A DNA stretch of 64,000 bases from Dryomyza anilis. Its lineage: Eukaryota > Arthropoda > Insecta > Diptera > Dryomyzidae. Both the position numbers and the translations under genes were made by a program. Positions 1 to 10,420 of this stretch are shown here, in pieces. The first letter of the stretch is position 1, and every line of letters begins with the position of its first letter. The stretch is from assembly GCA_951804985.1 (NCBI GenBank), contig OX638135.1, positions 6,477,659-6,541,658 on the forward strand. The letters run 5' to 3'. The notes under the pieces were generated by a model. The model did not search any database and was not told where the DNA came from. It saw only the letters and a program-made list of their open reading frames with translations.

Positions 1-757
<757 letters not shown>

Positions 758-759
<2 letters not shown>

Positions 760-889
760 TTTTTCGGAAAGTATTTAGCTGCTAACTCTAATAATAGTGT
801 GGCACCAATCAAAATATTCATTAATTCCAGAAGTATTTGATTAACACTGTAGTTGTTTTTCCTATCCAAATTTATTTCAATTATACTAA
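758..889. repeat. 132-bp direct duplication, copy B
   Basis: Second copy of the 221-352 segment, directly after the (TA)n tract. It ends where the fold-back element at about 890 begins. Confidence 0.9.
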
Positions 890-1998
890 TGTTTCTAGTA
901 AAAATTTAATATTGGCATTTTATGTGGTGAGCTAGGAGATTTTTCTCATCAAAGTCAAAAAATAAATATTTTATTAAAACTCTTTTTTTAATAAAACTCC
1001 GTTTTTCTCGAAATTTGTATCTAGTATTTTATTTATCTTTTTTGAAAGTATCATAGTGTAGCAAACAATTTCTTCATACACTGTTTTTATCTCTCACTTG
1101 CCGTTTTCCTTGCGGAGCACTCCTTGTAGTGCTCTCAAAATTCTAAAATTCCTCAACATACCATTTTATTATATAAAACAATATGTAGTTTTTAAAGAAT
1201 TCTTTTTTTATTTCACAACATTTTCATTCAGTATAGTTGTTAAAAAGTGTTCTTCGTCAGCCTGAACACAAGCAAAAGATTGTTTTAAAATAAGAGTATT
1301 AACATTCGTTGTTCGCAAGTCACGTCTTATTTTATTTGGTTCTGCTGTTATCCTTTGGTTTAAATCATTCACAGTAATTATTTCAGTTGAATAAGCCAAT
1401 TAAAATAAAATCAAGAATTGTTATCTTGTTGGACATTCCAATTGAACGATTGGTCGATTTTCATTTAACCCATCCTTTAAATTTCGATCATAGTTATCCG
1501 AAGTGCCAACGTGTTGGTGAGTAGGTGCCCACTTTTGATCAATTGGGACATCTTCTAGAAGATCCGGCAATGTATTTTGTAAAAAATACATATAAAATTT
1601 GATTTGTATACAGGCTATCGGAAAACATTTTTTTACAAATATTATGAATGAAAATTTTGTAAAAAAAATACATAAAAAAGAATTCTTTAAAAACTAAGTA
1701 TTGTTTTTTATAATAAAATGGTATTTTGAGGAATTTTAAAATTTTGAGAGTTCTACAAGGAGTGCTCCGCAAGGAAAACGGTAAGTGTGAGATAAAAATA
1801 TTGTATGAAGAAATTGTCTATTACACTATGATACATTCAAATATTAAAAAAAGATAAATAAAATAATAGATACAAATTTCGAGAAAAACGGAGTTTTATA
1901 AAAAAAAGTTTTAATAAAATTTTTATTTTTTTACTTTGGTGAGAAAAATCTTCTAGCTCACCAAATAAAATGCCAATATTAAATTTACTATAAACTAG
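890..1998. mobile_element. Fold-back element with ~310-bp inverted arms
   Basis: The segment 890-1211 is an imperfect inverted copy of 1676-1998. Both arms carry, in opposite orientation, the same landmarks: AATATTGGCATTTTAT, an A/T-rich stretch with CTCGAAATTTGTATCTA, and CCTTGCGGAGCACTCCTTG. The spacer is about 460 bp and includes a decayed transposase remnant. Long terminal inverted repeats around a broken transposase fit a non-autonomous, fold-back DNA transposon. The arms are clearly diverged (many small indels), so the insertion is old. No clean target duplication is visible at the outer ends; a TA cannot be assigned in such AT-rich flanks. Confidence 0.7.
1208..1560 (-). pseudogene. 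Mariner/IS630-like transposase C-terminal remnant
   Basis: On the minus strand one frame with two internal stops can be laid along the end of mariner/IS630-type transposases. WAPTHQHV resembles the conserved D-GAPxH region, ENRPIVQLECPTR the 'RPI-WPxRSPDL' block, and after the stops TEIITVNDLNQRI the usual 'xTVxDLxxRI' helix, followed by a closing stretch ending in EEHF-LTTI. The similarity is judged by eye from family knowledge and is remote. The remnant lies inside a fold-back element, which fits a DNA transposon. It lacks the N-terminal DNA-binding half and the first catalytic aspartate region, so it is dead. An unrelated chance frame remains possible. Confidence 0.4.
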
Positions 1999-2149
1999 GA
2001 TCGATTATCTTTAAAATGAATGGAATATTTTTGCGCTTGGTTATACATTGTAGAAGTTATAATTAAGTATACGGTTCTATCAATTTATGTAAAGTATATT
2101 TTGAAAACATCCTGTGCGTGAACTATACTATGAACTCAATATATATATA

Positions 2150-2176
2150 CTAGCTGGACCCGTACACGACTCGTGC
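2150..2176 (-). other. Helitron 3' terminus (hairpin + CTAG)
   Basis: On the minus strand the order is GCACGAGTCGTGT (2176-2164, a 6-bp stem with one G-T pair), a 10-nt spacer, then CTAG (2153-2150), followed by T. A short hairpin 10-12 nt before CTRR, inserted next to an AT dinucleotide, is the standard 3' signature of Helitrons. The flank at 2139-2149 is (AT)n. An almost identical terminus lies at 60148-60174 on the plus strand. Confidence 0.85.
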
Positions 2177-2840
2177 ACATTTTTTTTTGTACCAGGGCTG
2201 CGCAACGGGGTATTTTAGTTTTTTTTTTATTTTAAAACAATATAAAGTAAAAAATAAAGTGACAATTAAAATGAAAACAATATTTTAAGTTATTTGATTT
2301 TTGATTTTATTACTTTTATTTGTTTTTATATATTTATTACTTTTTCACGATAATAGAAATTATCAATTCATGAAATCTCAGATAAAATATGGCGATTAAA
2401 TCGATGATCTTCTTATTAGTGATATCGAAGTATAGTTGCTTTGCATTAATTAGACGGTGAAATGAATGTTCATCCTCTTGGATCTCGATTACATTGAAAA
2501 CGATTTTGACGATATCAATCTACTCTGACTTCTATTAAGAAGGCAGGTGATGAACGCCATGAATTTTTTCAATCGATGCTGAATTCTATGACGAAGACAG
2601 GTGATGAATATGATGATCTCGTTGATGATATCGATATATAAATTTTGAAATTTATATAATGATAGTATTTTGTACCCGGGCTGCTCAACGGGGTTTTTCT
2701 GTATTTTTTTGGTTTAAAAGCTAAACAGATATAAGTATTAATTTTTGACCATATAATAAACATTAAATATCTGAAATTACAAAAACATTTCGTTACTGAA
2801 AATAAGAGATTGAATGATTGTTGTTTGGTTTCGGTTTTTC
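2177..2840 (-). other. Helitron subterminal region, partly duplicated
   Basis: No gene. On the minus strand the block ACCCCGTTGNGCAGCCCNGGTAC occurs twice, at about 2211-2189 next to the 3' hairpin and again at about 2696-2674 without a hairpin. Between them lies a short piece (about 2400-2645) of the GAAGACAGGTGATGAA-type minisatellite that continues at 3860-5500. The layout looks like a partial tandem duplication of the 3' end, or two nested copies. The short reading frame at 2569-2763 is not credible. Confidence 0.5.
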
Positions 2841-2975
2841 TACCCTACACCTATGAGGTACAGGGTATATTAACTTTGTGCATATATTGTAACGCCCCTT
2901 AGGAGGCGTGTCCGGTATGGAAAAGTATATATATTCTTGATCAGCATCACTACCCGAGTCCGTTTAGCCATGTCC

Positions 2976-3019
<44 letters not shown>

Positions 3020-3674
3020 TGCTGTCTTGCTGTCCGAATACAGAATAACTTGAGAAATACTGATCAGAATGCGATGAAATTATTAATATTTTAGCCAAAA
3101 GTAGGAACTGAGTTTGAAAATGAGCCAAATCGGTCAACGGACACGCCTACCTCCCATACAAGTCACTTTTATATAACTCTTTCGGAACTAATAACTCGAA
3201 AAGTATTCAAGGTACAGTTATAAAATTTAAAAGTTAATGTTATAATTCACCTAAAAATATGTGGTCCAAAAATGGGCGTGATCCGCCCACTTTTTTTTTT
3301 TCATTATTTCCCGGGTTTTCATAGTGGAAATTTGATCCGTAAATTATTAAAATCAAATCTATGAAATATTAGCCTTTCAAAATTTTAAATATAGGCGTGG
3401 TCCGCCCAATTATATTTTTCAATTTTTTTTTAGTTGTTTATACTTTTATATACATTTTTTAATTTATGGGGATATAAGACGTACATTTCTGATTTATGAA
3501 TAATATTCTGAGGTTCAGCATAATTAAAAACTTTTAAATTAAGGTATGCAATTAAATAGCCCACATTAATATCCCCACCAAAGGTGTAGGGTATTCCATA
3601 ATCGGGCCCGACCGACTATAAAAATCCGCCCCATGTGACCGAACTTACCCATGTGACCTAACTTTCCCAACTCG
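2841..3674 (+). mobile_element. (GTCY)n 'mini-me/INE-1-like' element
   Basis: Starts with TACCCTACAC and ends with CATGTGACCTAACTTTCCCAACT. It contains GTATGGAAAAGTATATATAT followed by TCTTGATCAGCATCACTACC and a (GTCT/GTCC)n tract at 2971-3018. This order, a conserved core next to a GTCY microsatellite, is typical of the short non-autonomous elements described in flies as mini-me or INE-1/DINE-1-like, usually linked to Helentrons. A related copy lies at 62769-63579 with the same ends. It has no coding capacity. Confidence 0.75.
2971..3018 (+). repeat. (GTCY)n microsatellite
   Basis: About twelve GTCT/GTCC units within the 2841-3674 element, ending in degenerate CTTGCTGT units. Confidence 0.95.
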
Positions 3675-5500
3675 TTACTATTATGTTTAATTATTGTGGT
3701 ATGATTTTGTTTTAATGTTTAAAGTTTCTTTTTTTTGTGTGTTTTTTTTTATATTTTGTACCGAAACTAAATTGAGTATGAATGGTAGAAAGAAAAAACA
3801 AAATTATATAAAACTTTAAAACATCTTTTATTTTATCAATAATTTATTGAAAAAGAAAGAAACTTTTGTGATGACAATGGCGATAATGGCGATTTCAGTT
3901 AACTCTGAAGACAGCCGATGAACGCTATAAACTGTTCGAAGATTCATTCAATCGACGCTGACTTCGATAATGAAGACAGGTGATGAATACGAATATCTTG
4001 ATGTTTCGATGCTGAAGACTATGATGACGATAGTGACGATATCAATCCACTCTGAATTCAATAATGAAGACAGGTGATGAACACCATAAATTGTTGTATT
4101 ATATGACAATCTTGATGATGTTGATGTTGAAGACGATGATGAAGATGGTAGCGATTTCAGTCAACTCTGAATTCAATACTGAAGACAGGTGATAAACACT
4201 ATAAATAATTCGATGATTTATTTAATCTTCGCTGACTTCGATAATGATGACAGGTGATGAATATGACAATCTTGGTGATGTCAATTCTGAAGACGATAGT
4301 GACGATTTCAATGATCTCTTAATTCAATAATGAAAACAGGTGATAAACACTATACATTTTTGTATGATTGCTTCATCTACGCTGAATTTGATAACGAAGA
4401 CGCGTGATGAATCTGATAATCGTGATGATTTCTATGATGAAGACGATGGTGGCGATTTCAGTCAATTCTGAATTCAATACTGAAGACAGGTTATGAAAGC
4501 TATAAACTGATCGATATTTCAATCGAAGCTGACTTCGATAATTAAGATAGGTGTTGAATATGACTATCTTAATGTATCGATGCTGAAGGCGATGATGACG
4601 ATGGTGGCGATTTTAATCAACTATGAATTCAATCATGAATACAGGTGACAAACTCTATACATTGATGTATGATTTTTTCATCTACGCTGACTTTGATAAC
4701 GAAGGCATGTGATGAATCTGACAATTTTGATTATGATGACGCAATTTTAATAAACTCTGAATTTATTAATGATTATAGAGCTAAAAGGCGTTATAAATGA
4801 TTGATAAATCGTTGGATGATTATATTAATCTACGATGAGTACGATAACATTAATTATTTCGATGCTGAAGACTATGGTTGCTATTTCAAACAACTTTGAA
4901 TTCTATTTTATAGAGAGGTGACTGATGCTGTGGTTTATTAATTACCATTGAATTTAATTATATAAACAGGAGATATTGCAATAAATAAATTCATTACTCC
5001 ATGGAATTTATAATAAGTTTTGGTGGCGAAATTGTTGATTACGATGTTATCGATGATCTTCAAAAATTTAGAATGCATTTTTTTGATTAATAATAGATAA
5101 TGAATAATGATGATGCTCGAAATTTTGTTGATGAAACATTTTTGTATAATATTGATGAACATTACTTTAGAATTAGGGTACAAATTCAGGTAATTAATAT
5201 GTTCAATCTAAGTATTACGTTGAATTCGCGGGATCCACGAAATTTGTTTGTAGTGTTTAAGACTTCAACAGTTCAACACTAAACAATATCATATTAACCA
5301 TTGTTATAATCAGTAATATGTGGTGAGTTCTGTTGGCCATGTTAATGTTGAAGAAGACATATTCAAAATCGAGATAAATATAACCGTAGATAAAGGATCT
5401 GTTTTCTAAATTTAAATATTTTAGGTTATGATCGTATAAAGTTAGATTTAGACTTACATCGTTGACGTGTTCGTTGATATTCATGCATCAATAATGAATA
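3675..5500. repeat. Degenerate GAAGACAGGTGATGAA repeat region
   Basis: From about 3860 to 4920 the plus strand repeats a module at roughly 120-155-bp spacing: CTCTGAATTCAATAATGAAG then ACAGGTGATGAA, an AT-rich spacer with CGATGATT, CGCTGACTTCGATAA, a second ACAGGTGATGAAT, and GATGATGACGATGGTGGCG. At least six modules are visible and the copies are strongly diverged. Further degenerate pieces run to about 5500 and a detached piece lies at 2400-2645. No long open frame crosses it. It sits in the 3' region of the Helitron. 3675-3860 is AT-rich with no recognisable feature. Confidence 0.75.
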
Positions 5501-5545
5501 GGGTAACGAAATGGAAGATCTGGTGGATGTTGATGATATATAGTT

Positions 5546-6073
5546 TTATGTATTCGTTTTAGTAATCAAATAATATATCATCGATGACGTCAATGTTAAG
5601 ATGATGTAATTGTGGTTAAGCAAGTTTACTCTTTTTGAAGGGATTGCTTTATGCCAAAGTGTGGTATGCATTACTATTAAGTTATCAAAATGATGATGAC
5701 GAATTAACTTGATAATTTTACAATTTGCGCTATATGCAGATGGAAAGGTTATGAATGTATAATTAAATTGATGGTGACATAAGTTACTTACTGTTAGGGC
5801 CACAGCTAATATATTTTGCAAGATACTTTTGTTTTTGTATGTTTTCGCACGATTTTTTCTGTGATGAAGTATGTATATGAGAATAGTACATCTATTTCTA
5901 TAATTGCATGTTTGTTGATCATTTTGACGTCTTTTGCAATCTGTGATATTATCATTTACAGTAATTCCCATAAAAGAATGATTAAAATATGAGTTTGTGC
6001 AAATTTCAAAATAATATTGAACACGTTGTTTTATACAGCATATGTTTATTGGATTACAATTTATATTATTCAT
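5546..6073 (-). CDS. Possible gene of unknown function, 175-codon frame
   Basis: An ATG at 6073-6071 in a reasonable context (ATAACCATGA) opens a 175-codon frame, long for DNA this AT-rich. The N-terminal 60 residues are rich in Cys (C6, C12-C13, C25, C45, C55, C61 approximately), followed by a basic stretch (HHRKNRAKTYKNK) and then hydrophobic segments. No family is recognised and there is no clear signal peptide. Two intron-like segments flank codons 1-94: 6144-6082 just before the ATG, and 5791-5730 after codon 94. If the second is removed, the protein ends three codons later (about 97 residues); if it is kept, 175 residues result. It lies between the Helitron helicase and the Helitron 3' end on the same strand, so it could be captured host sequence or simply a chance frame. 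Confidence 0.25.
   Translation of the reverse strand: MNNINCNPINICCIKQRVQYYFEICTNSYFNHSFMGITVNDNITDCKRRQNDQQTCNYRNRCTILIYILHHRKNRAKTYKNKSILQNILAVALTVSNLCHHQFNYTFITFPSAYSANCKIIKLIRHHHFDNLIVMHTTLWHKAIPSKRVNLLNHNYIILTLTSSMIYYLITKTNT
5730..5791 (-). other. Candidate 62-bp intron
   Basis: Minus strand: donor ACA|GTAAGT at 5791, acceptor with pyrimidine-rich lead CCTTTCCATCTGCATATAG ending at 5730. The length is typical of short fly introns, and the donor falls exactly between codons 94 and 95 of the 5546-6073 frame. No transcript evidence is available. Confidence 0.35.
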
Positions 6074-6081
6074 GGTTATTG

Positions 6082-6144
6082 CTAAATAAAAAAAATAATT
6101 TAAGTTTGTGAAAAATCAAATGTTTGGAGATTGAATTAACTTAC
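6082..6144 (-). other. Candidate 63-bp intron before the ATG
   Basis: Minus strand: donor AAA|GTAAGT at 6144 and acceptor ATTTTTTTTATTTAG ending at 6082, eight bases before the ATG at 6073. All three frames of the segment just upstream meet a stop, so this would be a 5'-untranslated intron. Confidence 0.35.
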
Positions 6145-6414
6145 TTTATTTAGATGGCCATTTCATTGGTTCGACAGCAAATAATATATTTATCCAATTT
6201 TTTCCATTTTCGAACTCTTACGCCAATATTTAAGTTGTATGTGATATCTAAAAGATATCATTGATGATAATATCACGATGACTATTAAAATGGACAATCT
6301 ACTTCATATTTGGTAAATTTTGAGAACGATATTAAAATGTTGATGGCAGTAGATTAATTTTATGAATTGCAACAAATAAATACGTTATGAAGTTATGTGA
6401 TAAGAAGATATGTA

Positions 6415-8083
6415 TTAAATATTCTTTGTTAGAATATTTTGGTAAACTATGTTCTTGGTTTTCCCATTTAGTGTAAATATGTACAAATTTTGACCACTTG
6501 AAACTCGAGAGCAGGCAACGTAGAGTTGTCCATGCGAAAAGCATGGTGTTTCCAAATGAATACCTGCAATACTCAGTGTTTGTCCTTGCGATTTATTTAT
6601 TGTTATTGCAAATGCCAATTTAATCGGAAACTGTGTACGCTTAAATTGGAATGGCAAATCGGTCGGTATTATTGGTATTCGGGGTAATAATACGTCTTCT
6701 CCTTTATCCGAGCCAGTTAATATTGTCGCACCGATGACATTTCGACTGAGATGAGTTACACGCAGTCGAGTTCCATTACACAATTTTGGTGCGTTTTCAT
6801 TGCGCATCAATATAATGGGAACGCCAATTTTAAGTTCCAGCTTGTGTGGCCGAACTCCAGACATCTCTATTGAGTTTAAGAACTCGAGTGGGTATATTGT
6901 ACAATGCTCTTCATCTATTACGCTGTCCATTGACGAATAAGTGGTTGACTCACCAGAAACTTTGCACAAAATTTTGTCATTTATATTATTGACAATATCA
7001 TTTTTTGGAGCTAACAAAACCCTTTCACGAAGCCATTTTTCATTTGTTAAATTGTCATTAATTTCGGGATACACTTTGGCAATTAGTTCTTCCTCTGAAG
7101 TTATCATATTACAGAACCCACTTTGAAATGATATTTCATCATTGCTATCTCGGAGAACTTCGCCATCACCAATTTTGAGCAATTCTGTAGCATGTTCTCC
7201 AGCTGCTGCATCATTATGAAGGTGTACTCGCTTATTAGTGGTTATGCTCAATTTTGTAATTAGTGTCCATAAAACAGAAGCTTTTAGGCAAGCATTAATT
7301 TCATCCGCCGGAGTTCCTCTTTGAATAACAGGCAATGTTTGTCGGAAATCACCTGCAAGTAGGACTACCATTCCACCCATAAGTGAAGAGCAGCTTCTTA
7401 TGTCTTGAAGACTTCGATTTAATGCCTCAATCGCATGCTTATGTGACATAGTACATTCGTCCCATACTAATAGCTTACATTTTTGTAGTAAAGCACCGCG
7501 ACTGCTATTTTTGGTAATATTGCAGTTTGGGCCAAATTCAGTGGTAACTTTAAAACGGAATGAGCAGTCCGACCACCATTAAGCAGAGTAGCGGCTATTC
7601 CGGAGGAAGCCACAGCAATTGCCACTTTTTTAACCTTGCGAATCTGAGCCAAAAGTAGATTTAAAAGGAATGTTTTGCCGGTTCCTCCAGGAGCATCGAG
7701 AAAGAAAAGTGTCTCCTCTTTCTTGTCAATGTGAGTTATTACATTATCAAAAACTTCTCTTTGCTCTATTGTTAATTTTGGAATCATATCTTCAATATGA
7801 GCATTTTGTATTGAAGTGTCATAGCTCAATTCTCGAGATAGTTCATCATGCACAGTATCCAAACGCTGTGGTCTTGGGATTCCAAATTGAGCTAAGTCCT
7901 TTTCAACTATAGTGATAACCTTATCTTCAATAATAAGTAATGCTTCATTATATATTAAATCATTAAAGGTCAGGTCAACATTGTTTATTTGATTTCTTCG
8001 TAGAATATCTTCCGATAGATCATTTTTATACCGCTCCCAGAGTTCTAAGGGATTTGATAGCCCACACATGCTAATCAAAAAAA
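6415..8083 (-). pseudogene. Helitron Pif1-like helicase domain, frameshifted
   Basis: This is the C-terminal half of the Helitron protein, a superfamily 1 5'-3' DNA helicase of the Pif1/RecD type that unwinds the donor strand. Visible motifs in order: SNPLELWERYK linker, Walker A DAPGGTGKT (about 7672-7695), the VASSGIAATLLNGGRTAHS segment, Walker B WDECTMSHK (DEC at 7453-7461), LAGDFRQTLPV, the long insert ending PPHK-like VRPHKLELKIGVPIILMRN, NKSQGQTL, and motif VI YVACSR (about 6505-6522). The stop at 6415 fits the normal end of the family. Two frameshifts break it: one at the A8 run 8077-8084, where it leaves the Rep frame, and one near 7524, after NLAQT, where the frame leading into Walker B takes over. 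Motif residues are otherwise conserved, so decay is recent. The helicase cannot be made as one chain without frameshifting. Confidence 0.92.
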
Positions 8084-9954
8084 AGTTTGACTGGAAAACG
8101 ACATAGAATAGCTTCTTGTATGGTTAAGTCCCATTGTCTATCGTTTTCCATCAAACCCATGGATTCGCACGCTTCCCGGAATGTTGCGCATACGTGTCCA
8201 TTTACAATTTTTAGATCTGCAAAACATGTTGGTCCCTTCCTGTGGTGTAGCAGAACTCGCAGACAGAAGCATTCAAAGTTGCTTACATGAACAGTATACA
8301 CGCGTCCCAGTGTGTCTCCTGCTCGTACTCCAGGCCAGTTGTCTACGAATGTGCCTTGTTTTCGTCGGTTCCATGTTCTAGTTGACGTATTCCATGTGTA
8401 ATAGCGGGGAATTTCGCTATACATCAATGTTTTTGCAAATTCATCCACATTACATAACTCAAAAAATGCGGTAAGTGTAGTTTTCGGAGGAGAAGTTATT
8501 CTTTGTTGAAAGTTATGCTCATTGAAGTATATTCTTTCGCCATTTTCCAAATGCACTGCCAAATGTGTTACACTGGGATATCTCTCATGTAATGGAAAAC
8601 TAAGCAGTCGCCACACTGCCTCATTGCTACTTATGTATCTTCCAGCTTGAAATACTTCTACCTCATTCCTTGTATTCACATTGACATTTTCCTCCTGTAT
8701 ATTGAAAAAAACCTGATTACTACCTTTGTTGATGTATTTGCAGATATATTTGATTGCTTGAACCGAACTGCAAAATTCAATATTAATGTGGGCATCGAAA
8801 GTTTTTGACAATAAAGGGGAATATGGCACGACCTACGAATTATCTACTATTAGATCTTTTTGTCCGCCACGTATGTTGGTTTTAAATGTATGTCCACCAT
8901 CACTTGTCGCTCTTCGCCTATATAAGGGATAGCCCTTATCATTATGCTGGGTCTCTTTTATTAGCGGTCTTGGGAATTTTTTGGTGCATTTACCATTTTT
9001 CATGCACGTCGATGTCGGATTATGACGGCCGCAGGGTCCATGAATCATATTTTTGACGATGATGTCATAAAGGTCCTTATCAGTTTGCGGATCGGGAATT
9101 TCGGCACTAATGATTAAGTCAATTTGACTCGGGCGTATCTTGTTTTTTAGCCAAAGCAATATGTGAACATGGGGTAGTTCGCGTTTCTGCCATTCAATGG
9201 AATACATAAAGCATTGATGGTCACCAAAAAGTTTGCCTTTTGTAAGGACTGCAACAAATTTTTGTACTTTTTGACGGAAAACTCGTGCGATTAAATCATG
9301 TCTATCTGTAGATTTTTGGCCTGGCATCATTTCATCACTTAACTCCTTCAATGAGGGATTGCATGTAAATGTAATAAACAGATCTGGTCTGCCATATGCA
9401 CGAACATATGCAAATGCATCCTGCGTGTACTCATGAAGATATCGTGGGCTATTTATAAATGATGATGGCAGTATGACGATTTGTCCTAAGTCATTTGGAT
9501 TTACATTCGCGTCATTATTGACAGCGTCTTGTAAATGTACATAACTTTCTGATCGCAGTTTGACTTGATTGAGTGTTATATATCGTAGCCTCTCACTTTC
9601 CACTTTGATGTACATATCTACCAAAAACTGATGAAATAGTTGCCTACAGCGCATTAATATATTAAAATTGTTCCGACGTATCATAATAGGAAACGCGTAG
9701 AAATCCATACATGATACTTTCTTGCATGGGACACATTGTCTAGTCACTGGATTTATTTGAGGAATTTGAAAGTGGTATCCTTCCTGTCCTTTCCAAAAAA
9801 TCAAGGGATATTGAAGAGCATCGTAGAATTTATGCGTTTCAGGTACTCTAGACAGATTATTATTCCTCGCGTGTAGAACTATATCACGCGGCGAGTACTG
9901 ATTTCCAACTATTAATGCAGCAACTTCATTGACCTCTGGGGCATTATATCGATA
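8074..9954 (-). pseudogene. Helitron HUH Rep nuclease domain, nonsense mutation
   Basis: This segment carries the rolling-circle replication initiator of the Helitron protein, which nicks and joins DNA at the element ends. From the start: YNAPEVNEVAALIVGNQ, IFWKGQEGYHF, the FITFTCNP block, the metal-binding LPHVHILLW (HVH at 9163-9171), a C-rich segment (HGPCGRH...C-KNGKC-KKFP), and the paired catalytic tyrosines KYICKYINKG (Y-x3-Y, about 8747-8733). Length and order are normal for the family. A TAG at 8835-8833 interrupts the frame just before VVPYSP, where relatives have Trp, so a single G-to-A change explains it. After the tyrosines the frame runs on to a stop at 8071, past the join with the helicase at the A8 run (8077-8084). 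No other key residue is missing. Confidence 0.93.
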
Positions 9955-10345
9955 CTCATTTTAAAAACATTTATAAGGTGATTATGATGATGAAGCATTC
10001 GTTGTAGTAGCAGTACAATATTTCTGTCAACACCAGGAATAATTTCGCATCTCCTTTCCGCTTGTACATTTTCATCACCCATGAAATATGTTTGCAAAAA
10101 TTTGGTTTCTTGACCTGATATTGGGAAAACAGAACCAATTTTGTGGTAAACTTGTCCCTGCACTGTAAAAGTTGGTGAAAATCCTGGTAATGATACCTCT
10201 TTATCTGCACCAAATGATGTCATTTGGAATGAAGAATTGTATTGACGAATTTTTGTTAAAAACTGTTTTGATTCATTTGAATCGAATGAAAGCAAATTTT
10301 GAAGTGGTTCTGGGGGCTCTTCCAAAAAGGGAAGTGACACTTTGC
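9955..10345 (-). pseudogene. Helitron N-terminal conserved region, exon 2 start
   Basis: Exon 2 begins after the acceptor TTTTAG at 10351-10346. Spliced to exon 1 (donor at 19118) it continues the frame across a Gly codon to read ...GMCCCAGKVSLPFLEEPP, which is the normal transition in Helitron proteins (zinc-finger end, GKV, PPEPL). The segment continues with FLTKIRQYNSSFQMTSFGA, GQVYHKIGS, FLQTYFMGD and HLINVFKM. Near 9955-9965 the frame breaks: compared with relatives about 25 residues are missing between the VFK block and YRYNAPE, and the reading frame changes. The part up to GCAGATAAAG near 10200 includes the 130 bp that are copied twice inside the intron. Confidence 0.88.
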
Positions 10346-10420
10346 CTAAAATATGCGTGAAATAATATTTGTTTTTTATATCTTTCGTTTACTATATTAA
10401 CTTTTGTTCTATATATTTAT

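Noticed and set aside
4938..5484. Short frames of 60-81 codons on both strands
   Set aside because: Overlapping on opposite strands within a diverged repeat, no splice or start support.
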